Origin: Gymnorhina tibicen
Taxonomy: Eukaryota; Chordata; Aves; Passeriformes; Artamidae
Assembly: GCA_013399875.1 (NCBI GenBank)
Contig: VXAZ01001047.1
Span: 682,001 to 746,000 of the forward strand
Direction: 5' to 3'
Length of the DNA: 64,000 bases
Part shown: one piece after another, positions 1 to 11,441 of the stretch
Layout: each line of letters starts with the position of its first letter
Position numbering within the stretch: position 1 is the first letter of the stretch
Position numbers and translations under genes: made by a program
The notes under the pieces: model-generated
Told to the model about the DNA's origin: nothing
Seen by the model: the letters and a program-made list of their open reading frames with translations, nothing else
Databases searched by the model: none

Positions 1-3000
1 AAAAGTCAATAATGGTCCCAGATACTGGTAAAGTGCCATTTCTAGTAGACACAACTGAAGGGGAAATTCCCACTGCAGAAGATGCAGGACAACAGAAAAA
101 AGTGTTCCTCCTCCTGAGGCTAAGGGTGGGGGGTGAGGGTTAGAGACTGCTTCCAAAATCTTTGGTGATTATATGACATTTTAAGATGCCAAAGTTCTTA
201 GCATGTTTTTACTCCAGTTCTAGGACAGCTAATTATGAAGGACACCACACAGAAGAAGCCATCTGTGTAATTCAAGGACAGCACAAAGCTGTACCAAAAA
301 GTACATGGTCAGAGCAACAGGCAGTGATATAAAACACATCAGGAAGATTTTTTTATTTTCTATTTGGAACATAAGTAACTTAGAAGTCTGCCAAAATTCC
401 ATAATCACTGATCTTCCTTGAAGAACTGTTTCAGCCTAATGCAGAACACCACCAGCAACAGCCAAAGCAAGGATCACCAGCTCACCAACACTGCTGTGCT
501 TTTTTGTAACATCTGATCAGCCTGCTGGCTGCTAGACAAGCTCTTATGCCTATGACAACTCCTGTTTCTAAAATGGAAATAAAAATCACCCATGTAGCAC
601 TAAAATTAAAAGTCTATATGCTCCTCCACAGCTTACCTTCAGCCTCACCCTAGGCCCAGAGTCCTGCAGAGCTGTACAGTCCTCTGGAAAGCCTCCACAG
701 CCCAGCTTCACCCCATGCCAGCCCAGCCTCAGACAAGTGCTGTGTCCCAGCCTGTGCCTCCACACCCACATAAACACCAGGTCACCTACAACACTCGCGG
801 ATCGCGTCAGGCACAAGTACATAACTGCATTTCTGCAAAAGATTGAAGGCTTATGGCAGCCTCAGGTTTTTAGGCTGGCTGTGGAGGGAAAAATGATACC
901 TTATCTGGCACAAACCCTACTGGTAGAAAGCAGCTTGACATATTTTGATCCAGCAGAATGAGTAAGTTTACACAAGCTCAGTGCTTTGTGTTTTTACTGT
1001 ACCATCAAAACACAGTTAGAGAGTACACAAGTCTTACCATTACTGACTCCTTATCTTTAAAATCTTCTGTGTGTATTTCATCCAAGTCCTTTAAGCACCC
1101 ACTCAGTGTGTGCAATCCTGACCTCCCAGGACCGGTGATATTTGCACACCACAGAAACAATGGAGCCATTTGTCTTGCAAGCAGGCCTGGGCAGGGGAGA
1201 CAGCTCTCTCCCTCAGCTGGCCCCAAACAGGGCATTTGTTTCAATAAATGGGAATGACTGAATTTCAGAGCCATTAGAACAAGACACAGTACTGCTTCTT
1301 AAACCTTATTTTCCTCTTTCTAAACTCACACAAGCCTTCTGTAGCCACTGGCTACAGAATGAACAGGAGAAAGACCAAAATATATCAGAATACATATATA
1401 AACAGTGTATCTATTCTTTAGTAAATGCAAGCCAATCCGGGGGAAAGACTTGCAAAAAAAAAGTATTGTTAGAAATAGCAAGATGCCCAGAGTACTTCAT
1501 TAAGAATACTGATCAGAAACTGCTATTTTTTTCCTGGTGTTTCACTATGTAAACCTCTAGTCACTTGCTTTCCACATACTTTGGGAGCACTGGACAGACT
1601 GTCAAGAAAAGACCATTTCTGTTCTCACATATTTCCATGAAGCTCTCACTAAAAGTCATTGTTTTCCTAAATGCTCGCAAAAAACCCAAATTTGCATTTA
1701 ATATCAATCTGGTGCAATTACAGTGTTTCCTCCTTTACACTAATTAGGCTATTTAAAGATGTTTTCATTAAATGCATGATAGGAACTTTTGGATTGTACC
1801 GCTTGAAACGTTCTGCTGAATTTTTGCTGACATTTGGTAACAAATCTCATGAGAGCCTTTAATGCAAGCTAACATTTTTTTCATGTGTCATACTGCAAGT
1901 CTTCAAAGCAGAAGTTTATAACAAAGTCTTAATGTGACTTTAAAGCTCCCAGTCCTTTTCTAGATATCTGCTTTATGTTTGCTCACATTGCTGACTGCCC
2001 AGAGTTTGGCTGGCTCGGACCAGATCTAAGCACAAAGGCAAACTGAAATGACGCAGAACTTACTTCTTGCTCCTTTGAACTTCCTTAACAAATAGAAATT
2101 TAGCAGCATGTGCATCAGGAAAGTAAGCAACAAGAGAAAAGAATCCCCAAAACCATAAACAACCAAAACCACCCACTCTCATGCCAGCTGTTTTTTAAAC
2201 TGATTTCTATGGTTAACAAAAGAGACAGATTGGGAGCCATGAAAGATGAAGCATGCTCTACCCACATGAACAGCACTTCCTGGAGCCCATCAGCAAATTG
2301 AACTCCCATTTTAAAAAAACAAGAAAGGAAAAAAAGAAGTCCTATTAGGTATGCAATTCTAGATATCAAAAAGGAGTTACTAGCCTAAGGGAGAGGCCAG
2401 GTTGACAGGAAATTTGTACGTCCTTTATGATCCACTAATCCTGCGCTGATCAGAAAAGATCACTGCAGTAAACCCTGTAGTTTAGCAACATCCTGCCTGC
2501 CCTATGGGCCGTGACCTTGGCTCTGCAATTCCCAAGCACACCTTACCTCTGCAGCTGTGTGGAGGTCTCCAAACAACAAGTTTATGGTTCTGCTCCACAG
2601 TGCTTGCACAATTGTGATCTGTTTTCAGTCACGTATTTGGTGTCAATGGCATGCCTCTGCAACTTGGGAATGGAAATAAAGTGGTGGAGTAAGGACCTTT
2701 CCAAAGCTCTACCAGCAAGAGGCAGTTCAGCTTGTAAGACTCAAAATCCTCTCTGGGATTTCAAGGCGATGTAAATCAGCCTTTGCCTTGCAAAGATGCT
2801 CTCAGCAACATGAGCCATCCCAAAATGAACCCCACCAAGACACTGTTTCAGTCAGATGAGCCACCCAAACTTCCCTTCAGGCAGTCTCATGGCAGTACTG
2901 CTGGTGCAAGCGAGAGCTGTTAATAGGAGGACGTAGGACAGAAAGGCAGCATCCTTAGTTTTAAATCTCTTTGGGCCACTGTACTCACTTCCTGAGGCTG

Positions 3001-6000
3001 CCACATTGATCCTCCTTTCTGGGAAATTAGTTTCAGCCTATAGAAATTATTGTGACTCCAAATTTGTTTTCGTAAGTGTACCATATGAGTTGCAGCTATT
3101 CCATTTTGAAATGAAAATGTTTAATCTGCTAAGAACTATGAGGAAACATAACATTAGGAAAAAAAAAAAGAGAAAAATTAGCAAAATTCCATAATTGGAA
3201 TTTTCACGGATATAACTGCTAAAGTGTAGTTTAATTTAAAACCATACTGCACAACAGAATAGAGTCATTTATTTAAAATTCTTCCTTTGCTTAGGTCTTT
3301 GTGTCATTTAAAACTTGCCCCATATTGACAATTACAAATTATGGAAAGAACTGTCTATAGCATTCCTCTTCCATAAGGCCAAAACTTTTTGCTTTCCAAC
3401 CAACTATGAAGTGTCTAAGAAAAGAGAAGTTTTATGCATTCTTTGGCCATCACACCAGCTTGTTCTTACTGCCTGAAAGACAAATAGCATGTCTAGATAA
3501 CTGAACTCTGACAATTAGAAAATCAGACTAGTTAGTGAACTGTCATTTTTTTAAAGCAAGGAGACCTTGTCAATTCTACCTGTCAAATAAGTTTGGACAG
3601 ATTGATAAACATTTTAAAAAAACAGAATAAAACCTGTTCTCTCCATGAAGCAGACTTTCTTTTAATTTCTTTCCTCACAAGCACACGATAAGAGAGCACA
3701 GCACAAGACTGTCCACAGGACCAGACTTTATTACCAAAACTATTCCAGGTCTTTAGCTCAAGCTACTGCTGTGAACGGGAATGACTCGAAATTCAGTTTC
3801 ATGGAGTTCCGGGCAGATAAGATAGTATTTATGAGTTGCCTTAGCATTCCTACATTTGAAGCAATATGAAGTATGATTGGCAGCAACCCAATTTCATTAT
3901 TCTTAGATGAGTCAATAAGTGTGGAAAGAAAAATGAAATGGGCAGCCAATCAACACGCACAAAAAATCAGATATTCTGAGGCCAAAAAAGTATTTATATG
4001 CTGATGACTCAACTTTTGCAGTAGTGTATGCAGCAAGAACAGGAAATATATTATTGAACCCTCTTGTGACAACAACTTTGATGTGAAAGGCCGGAATAGC
4101 TCATTCTCCCTGCTGTGATTCAGAAAGCCGGAGCTGTAATCCTGGATCTGTGCAGAATGTACTCACAAGAGCTTCCGAGCTCATTAAAGGACATCAGAAA
4201 TACAAGGGTCCTGCAGGACACATGGTAAGTAAATGGCTTTCAAAGACTATGGAAAGAAACACAGGTGATAAAGGGCTGGCCCTGGGAGCTCTGCTGCTGT
4301 TTTACATCCAATCTGTATCTACATTAAGTTCATCTACCTCTACAGTGGTAGACAACTGCTGCTACACGGTTGAGGAAGAGGTCCTCCATCCTTCTATCAT
4401 GGCATGAAAACTTCTTATGTTGGAACACAGCTGACAGCTACTCTAGAACAAACTTTCTGAACTCAGAAGCTACAACTTACCACATCCTTTCATGAGTATT
4501 TGTGTTGAGGCTCGAGACAGCCGCTTCTTTACAAAGTTTAGGAACTGCCTCTTATCTGCTGCTTATCGTTTGTTTTTCTTCTTGCACTGCAGATGTTGTG
4601 GAGGACGTGGTGAGAACAATGTATAATACTGTCCTGCAGCAGTTATTCTTACAGCAGATATATGCTGGGGCAAGGCTATTGAATAAGCTGTGTGTCTGAC
4701 TTTAACAGCACTATAAATTGGTAGAAACCAAGAATTTATCGGTGGATTTAGATTAGTTAGCTTCAACAATTTTTAGTATGCAGTACTGGCAAATCTGCAG
4801 ATAGAGACAGTAAATATATTAAATTGATTGCCATCTAGGCTTAATTTTCTTGATACCCTTAGCAGTACTTCACAAACCAACTGAAAACTTCCGGTTTAGG
4901 TTCAAATCAGCATAAAAATTAATCCTACCCCTCCTACAAATAAGATGCTGGTTGATGCAGGCTCACAGGGCATGCAACAAAATGCAAACAAGTTTGATCT
5001 TAAAACCAGAAGCATAAGTGAGTGATTTTTTTCAGTATTATTTCAGTCAGATAAATTAAAAAAGGTTTAGGAACCTGAATATGTATTTGCAGAAAAAAAT
5101 ACCAAATAAAACCAAATGAAAACAAAGTGTCTCTTCAGAACAGCATAAGGAGGAGATAGGGAAGTGCAGGAGGTTCAGATTTGTTCTAAATAATTTACTT
5201 CTCACAGATCCAAAGCTGCTATCTGCTAGGCTGTTTTATCCCTCTGCTGGAGAATGTCATTCAGATTGCCCTTTTCGCCTACTAAACAATCCAAGCAGGA
5301 CAGAAGCAAATTAATGCTGCTGCAGCATGTCCAAGCTGCTATCTGTCTTTTCTAAATTTCCTTAATATTACCATAATACTTGGAGATTAAGCTGTCCCTT
5401 GAGTGTGAACATCTTTCTCTCTGCCACTGGTTATCTGTACAGCTGACTTGGTAACTTGCTCTCGTTTCCTCCTGCAGTCTCATACTAACACTCTGCAGAC
5501 CATGTCCCACACAGCCCTTTGTAATCTCTTGTATAGATATCTTGGAGTTGGTGATTTCTAGATACTGACTTTTATAGCTCATAAAGCCACTAGTGGATAT
5601 CAAATTTAATATGTTCAGCTGACATCAATGATGTGTTTTATCTCTCGCTCTGAATTACAGCATTTCTGGGGTTTGCAAGTCCAAAACTAATACAGCACAG
5701 CAGAAGAGGCCTTTTAATCCTGCTTATTAGCAAATGGGAGCTTCTGACATAACCCAAAGGCTCTGGCAGACAGACACCACACAGCTGAAGGACAGACATT
5801 GCACGACAATGGCTTCTGAGCACTGATACCTCTGGCAAATCAGCTCCACTGGAGAAGCAGCATTCTTGTTGTCAGGGAAGAAGCCACCTTGCTCAGACTA
5901 ATACTTACCCTTCTGAAGACATGTCATCTTCCATGAAACAAAAGGAGGTGCTGATAGCTTGGATGAAGCAGCTGGAAGAAAGGGTAAGAGAGAATGCAGG

Positions 6001-9000
6001 CTCACAGTGGAATGGAGGTACTTAAAACCCAAACAAATAGTTGAAGCTTGCAACCACTAAAGAGCGTACATGATTTACTGCATGCCACTGGACTGAGCAA
6101 GTTTCTTTGCCGGCCACAGCTTACCCATTTCCCCTCCCAAGCAGCAAGAAATGTAATGCACTGACAAGCAGGGTGAGAGGGGACAGAGCTGGAATGCCCT
6201 CCTCCATGAAACTGTGTGTGCCCAGCTCACAGCCAGAGGCCAGGCTGAGGTTCCAGTGGTGGAACAGACTGCTCTGACACAACACAGGAACCCAAGAGTT
6301 AGGAGCAGTTTGGAATGGTGTCTGTGCAGCAAAGCCTTCCAAGCACCTTTAAAGTTTTATTCTCCAGATTATTCTGTAATGATATCCTAACGATGAAAAG
6401 TCAAATTTCCCATCATGCCATGATTTCATCACATTAATTTCTCTCAGATCCCCAACTCTTACTATGTGCCAAACAATCATGGCCCTTTTTTTGGTGTGTT
6501 TTATCATCTCCAAGTTTCTCCTGTAATCTGTAACCCACTGCCAGCTAACATTTGTACAACACTCCTCACAAACACCACCCCGGAAGGGAGCCGACACAAT
6601 ATTTTGTGCTCACTTGAGCACAACTATCCTGTTTTCACACTCAGAGACAGATGGGACATTTAAAGCATGCAAGTTGTAGGCACAAATCTGCATCACAGTC
6701 TGGTCACCAGCATGGGAGTTCTCCCCACTACCTACAACCAGCACTAAGCACACCATGCAGCGCAGGGTGTCCTCTATAAAACATCACGTTAAGATCACTT
6801 TTTAAGAAGAATGGCTGTAACTGCTAAATATTTTCCAACGAAATAGAGATTTTTGAAAAAATACTCAAATATTACTCTTTCTCCATTCATGGGACATGAC
6901 TGGACAGCATTCATGATCCAATTCCATAACCACAACTTCCCAAGTGGGAGTTAACAGACTCTGGGATACCAGCAGGTGCAGTGACGTGATTTTTTTTTTT
7001 TTTTAATTGGGCTTCTTTAAAATGAAAACAGACTATTCATAATTCATCTCCTTTCCACCTACTGAAGAACCTTAATTTAAAGAAAAAAAGCATTCACTTG
7101 AATGTTAAGAGCATGCATGAATCAAATATGGAACTAAAAGACATTTAATGATATTTGCACAAACAATTTCCAGCAATGACTCTGATTTTAATTATCTAGT
7201 GGATGAACCCTGCCTGTGAACAAGTCAAATGGTATTTTGCAGCCAATTCCTAGCTCTGTGGTCCGTGCCTCCTAGATCAAACTTGCTTTGAAGCTTTTGC
7301 ACTGGTATTTTTAATTTTGCACCCTAGTTTTACAGCCCCTCAATTTTTTCCTCTGTTTTTTCATTTCTAAATACTCTTTGTTTCTAGCTATATAATCAAC
7401 TACAGTGCACACAAAATATAATGTGGGATATGAAACTGTGAAAATAAAATCTGGGAAAGTTGCAAGCAATTTTTCTAGCAAAAAATACATGTTCAAGAAG
7501 ACATAAATAAAGATTTTAATAAGCCTCACACAAACAGGCACATGCCCACTCATTCCTCCAAATTGTCAAGAGCTCTTGCATAAGACTTCTTTTATATTCG
7601 TCGTAGTCCCTGAAGTTACACACATCTTAAAGTTAAAAAAGATAGACTTGTTAATAACACACAAATGTTCATAGACATAACATCTTTACAGATATCCTCT
7701 GTGAGCAGATCAAGCCACTCTCCATATGTATTTAAACGTAGTGGAAGGCTGGAGTTTTTAAGTTGTCAGATCTGTGCCTGGGTAAGAGGGGCTCTATTTT
7801 CACTCTTGGAGCGGTGAGAGATTAGCAGCTTGAAATCACTTTGACAGTTTCAGTTACTCTCCTGCGTACTGCCGGGAATTTTAATTCCAACCTGTGAAAT
7901 TGTAATTGCTTCTCAAGAAGAGAGGGAGGATTCTGGGTAATGGCCACAGCCAAGCTCAGTGTCAGAGTTGCCAGTTGCTGCCACTTCAGATATTACTTGC
8001 TGTTATTCAAAAATCACTCCAGCTTTCCATATGGGAAGTTGAACTGGGAAGTGAAACTAGATTAACAGTAGCTATCAGATGTTCAGAGATGTGCAAGGAA
8101 TGATGCAACAGAGGTGAATCTCCTCAAAAAGCACCTTCTTTTTCTTCTTTCTCTTGCTTTATAGAACAAGCTTTACATAAAACACTTCTGTCATACTCTT
8201 TTTTTAAACAAGTACACCATTTCTAGAAAGCTACAATGAAAACAGGAGGACAAAGTCCTCTAGCATACAATGCACAAATAGAAAATAAAACGTGTGTACT
8301 TAACGTTGTTCACAAGAGATTTAAGATGTCTTTGCTACTGAAGGTTCTGAGGTTTGCAAGATTCCTCATTGAAAACAGCCAAAGAGAATGCAGAGCTACG
8401 GCAAACATTTAAGGAAAATAGTTGAGGCTTGTATCAAATGGAAATTATATTCTTTTTTTGCTCTGAAAAAAGGGCATTGAATGTAGATTGCTTATTAGCA
8501 GACACATTCTCTAGCGATGAGCGTGTTCAGCACGTGTAAAAGTGGGATCAGTTGACTGTGGGGTAACTGCTCCTGCAATGACCTCGTTAAGCTGGGGTGC
8601 AGCAGATTCCTCACCCACCCTGATGGCTTGTAAAGAGGGAATACTTGGTGGAAGTAGGTCTCAAACATAATGTTGATATAAAAATTAAAAATCCTGCCTG
8701 GCAGGGTAGTTAGAAGCATTCAGGGAGCCAAATGGGATCAAAAATCACAGATCAGATGTGTTCAGGTCAACTTGTTCCATGAGGAGGATGTACTTGTACA
8801 GTTCACTCCACACTCACTGAGGTTTCGCAAGCCGCACCAGTAGCCCCAGGCAGTCCAGGCTTGGTGCAGGTGCACTGTTTGACCAGAACTGATTTGCTCA
8901 GCTCAGTGGGTCTGGAAGCTTTAGCTGTACATAAACAGAAAACAATGACAAACACAATGCTGCTCTACAACACAAAGTGTCAAAAACCCCTCTCAAAATG

Positions 9001-9817
9001 TAAAGGAAGGCAACAAAATACGTGATAAACAACACTTTCTTCTTATCAGATTAAAGCTCAGTTTAAAAATACACTGTGGGCAATGTCATTTACAAAGTCT
9101 TCTTTGGCCTCTCTCAGTATATTGCACTATTTCTAAGAAAATAAGCTGGTCCCATTAAAGTCAACGATGCACAGAATCTAAATCACAAGCTTCGTAAATC
9201 TCTGTAATAGCTGATGCAATGAGTCTGTAATTGCCACGATTAGATAAGCTAGAGTGGCTGACAGAGATAATGCTAGAGGCACAGAACATATCTGCATAGA
9301 TTATTCCCATCACATGCAAAAATTTGGCTCAGATATAATGATTTTGCCAATCCACTGTTTTCCTGAGAATCTTGCAATCTGTGGTACTTTCCTGAAAATT
9401 TCAACTCCCAGAGTCAAGTTGGTGAGGGTTTTTTGAGAATTTCTCAGATTTGTTAAAAAAGTAAATTACTGATTGTTATATATTCCTTGCTGTACAGAAA
9501 AGCCTGAGAAAAAAAGCACCCCAACAAAGTGAAGCAAATCAAGGGCATGATTGTTGTTTTTGTTTTTGTTTTTTTTTTTAAACTCATGAGTTTTGAGTCT
9601 TGGTTCATGACCTTCAGTAGCTGCAGTAAGAAATATAATATTCGAGTCATCACACACCTGATTTCCTGAAGACAGTTACATCTGTTGTTATAATTTACAG
9701 GCTGTGCTGAAAGCATCATGGTAGAACTTCCTGATTAATTGTCTGTAACTGTTATGAATTCCCAGTTTATAAAGTACAAAGAACTCTTACTAGGGGATTA
9801 TTCCTCTGCACTGCAGA
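1..9817. other. Intergenic flank downstream of CDKAL1; no gene recognised
   Basis: I recognise no exon, RNA gene or confident mobile element in this stretch. The open frames here are short, start and stop at random and resemble no protein family known to me. It is AT-rich single-copy-looking DNA with a few homopolymers, for example a run of 15 T at 6990-7004 and T-rich sequence interrupted by G around 9550-9580. It lies beyond the 3' end of CDKAL1. In vertebrates that side of the gene is a long gene-poor interval leading to SOX4, so distal regulatory elements are plausible, but this is inferred from synteny and not seen in the sequence. Confidence 0.6.
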
Positions 9818-9822
9818 GACAA

Positions 9823-10155
9823 TGTACTGGTTTTGCCTGGGATAGAGTTAATTTTCTTCACTGCAGCTGGTATGGGGCTGTGTTTTGGATTTGCTGTTGC
9901 TGAGCAGGGCTTGCACCGAGTCAAGGCCTCTTCTGCATTTCCGGGAATGGCTGAACACCTGCCTGTCAAAGTAATGAATGAATTTCCTTGGTTTGCTTTG
10001 CTTGCATGTGCAGCTTTTGCTTTATCTAGCTAAGTGTCTTTACCTCAAACTGTACGTGTTATCACTTTGACTCTCCTGATTCTTGCCCCCACCCCACTGC
10101 AGAGGAGTGAGCGAGTGGCTCTGTTTTAGCTGCCTACTGGGGTTAAACCACAACA
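9823..10155 (+). mobile_element. Solo LTR of an avian ERVL-like endogenous retrovirus, internally deleted
   Basis: The element starts TGTACTGG and ends in CCACAACA, so it has the TG...CA ends of a retroviral LTR. It is flanked by GACAA (9818-9822) and GCCAA (10156-10160), a 5-bp target-site duplication with one mismatch. Five bases is the usual duplication length for class III (ERVL) elements. The text matches a family I know from many bird genomes: an opening GGGATAGAGTTAATTTTCTTC block, a GGAATGGCTGAACACCTGCCTG block, and a terminal GAGTGAGCGAG...GGGGTTAAACCAC block. It is 333 bp, shorter than full copies as I remember them. It lacks a stretch after the opening ~85 bases and another where 'CTCTTCTGC' joins 'ATTTCCGGGAATGG'. 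A shorter relative lies at 63233-63430. No internal viral genes adjoin it. The family name is uncertain. Confidence 0.75.
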
Positions 10156-10739
10156 GCCAAGTAAGAGAGCTCAGCTCCATCTGGGTATGACACAAACATT
10201 AAAAAAACCCTCTACAGTTCCTGCTCTTATGATTTTAAACAGTCTTTGCAAGTGGAAGTCTGGATGAAGATTCAGAAAGGTGACAAGGCATGAACAAACC
10301 AACAATATTATGCACTCAGGTGCTGGAAGAACTGGGCGCGCAGTCGGACCTGACTGACCAACACACTCTCAGGATGTTTGGAAATCCTGTTGTGACAAAA
10401 ATGGCTTGAAGAAAGTAATTAGAAATTTTCATTGTGTAAAATGCAACTTTCCCACTAACAGAGTAGTAATTGTCTTACTGAGCCAACACACAGCTACTAG
10501 AGATTCACATGCAGTTCTCTAAGCACTGTATTAAATCTACAGACTGTATTAAATCCATCTTTTAACAGGTCTCTACCACCAGAACTACATCTTCCCATTC
10601 AATTATAAAAACCCAACACCTTTAAAACTATTTCTGTGTAAAATATAATTCTTGTTGTATTAACAAAGCCTAATAACTAATTGTGAAGTTGAGAGAGGCA
10701 AGATGGCAGGCAAAAATTCTTTCAGACATGACAGCAAAA

Positions 10740-11234
10740 TAAATAGCAACAAATGACAAACTTTAATGGCCTTGCAGTGTTCATTCTAATGTAAAAAGAC
10801 AGATACCAAGCCATCACACTGCATCAAGCAACATCTTTAGGAAAGCTTTAAACCTTTATCCTACCCATAAAAGATGACCAATATCACTCAATGGCAAGAT
10901 TCCTTATAAACTTAATGCAATTTTACCTGATACAGCAATTATGAAAGGAGTATGTAATGAAAACATTGCATCATTTTAGGAAAAAAAGAAAAGGAAAAAT
11001 ACAACAAACTGTTCTACCAACCGAAGATCTAAGGTTTTTGTGGCCTTCCCATAGCTTATTAACATTCTCTCCTTTGAATGACAGGAAAGGCATAGAGTGA
11101 GTACAAATTATTGCCCAATTTATATTAGCTTTTTTTTTCCCTAATGAAAAAAAAAAAAAGATTTGTTGGTAAAAGTGTTTCCTTTGAAGATTTTAAACAG
11201 CAGTTTCATTGTTTTTATAAAAGCCCCATTCAGT
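10740..11234 (-). other. CDKAL1: Putative 3' UTR of CDKAL1
   Basis: This follows the CDKAL1 stop codon on the minus strand. No canonical AATAAA is seen on that strand between the stop and about 9.4 kb. The nearest usable signal is the variant ATTAAA at 10762-10767, with a T-rich and TG-containing stretch just downstream (around 10700-10740). A UTR of about 500 bases ending there is therefore a guess. It contains A/T runs but nothing structured that I recognise. Transcript 3' ends would settle the boundary. Confidence 0.35.
10762..10767 (-). promoter_or_regulatory. CDKAL1: Possible polyadenylation signal ATTAAA for CDKAL1
   Basis: The plus strand reads TTTAAT here, so the gene strand reads ATTAAA, the commonest variant of the polyadenylation hexamer. 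It lies 467 bases beyond the stop codon. A U-rich stretch with UGU motifs follows on the gene strand. It is a common hexamer in AT-rich DNA and is unproven. Confidence 0.3.
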
Positions 11235-11441
11235 TCACGGTTCTGTTTTCATTCCTCCGTAGTAAAACATAACAAGAACTGCCAGTAGAGCCAGGCTGAC
11301 AGACAGAATCTTCAGTCCATCTCCCTCTTGTTGCCATGGGAGCTGCAAAGCCATCCATGAGCTGAGCTGTGTTTTCACTGGGATCTCAGCAGAAGGCCGT
11401 GCTTTCCAGTTTGTGCCATTCTGTGGTGCACGTCTGAACTC
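11235..11441 (-). CDS. CDKAL1: CDKAL1, last coding exon: variable linker and C-terminal tail anchor
   Basis: CDKAL1 is the radical-SAM methylthiotransferase that converts t6A37 to ms2t6A37 in tRNA-Lys(UUU). It is held on the ER membrane by a C-terminal anchor. This exon gives 68 codons plus TGA (11235-11237). On the gene strand the acceptor is TTTCTTCACAG (AG at 11443-11442), and the exon opens in phase 0 with GAG TTC AGA (E-F-R). That joins cleanly to the preceding exon, which ends ...SGLTE in phase 0. The first ~40 residues are a polar, low-complexity-looking linker. Next comes a hydrophobic run of about 19 residues (ILSVSLALLAVLVMFYY...) and a short tail GGMKTEP, the layout of a tail-anchored protein. 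The linker resembles the mammalian protein only weakly, while the position and nature of the anchor agree. Reading on upstream through the acceptor would add intron codons, so the exon starts at the AG. Confidence 0.9.
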   Translation of the reverse strand, partial: EFRRAPQNGTNWKARPSAEIPVKTQLSSWMALQLPWQQEGDGLKILSVSLALLAVLVMFYYGGMKTEP

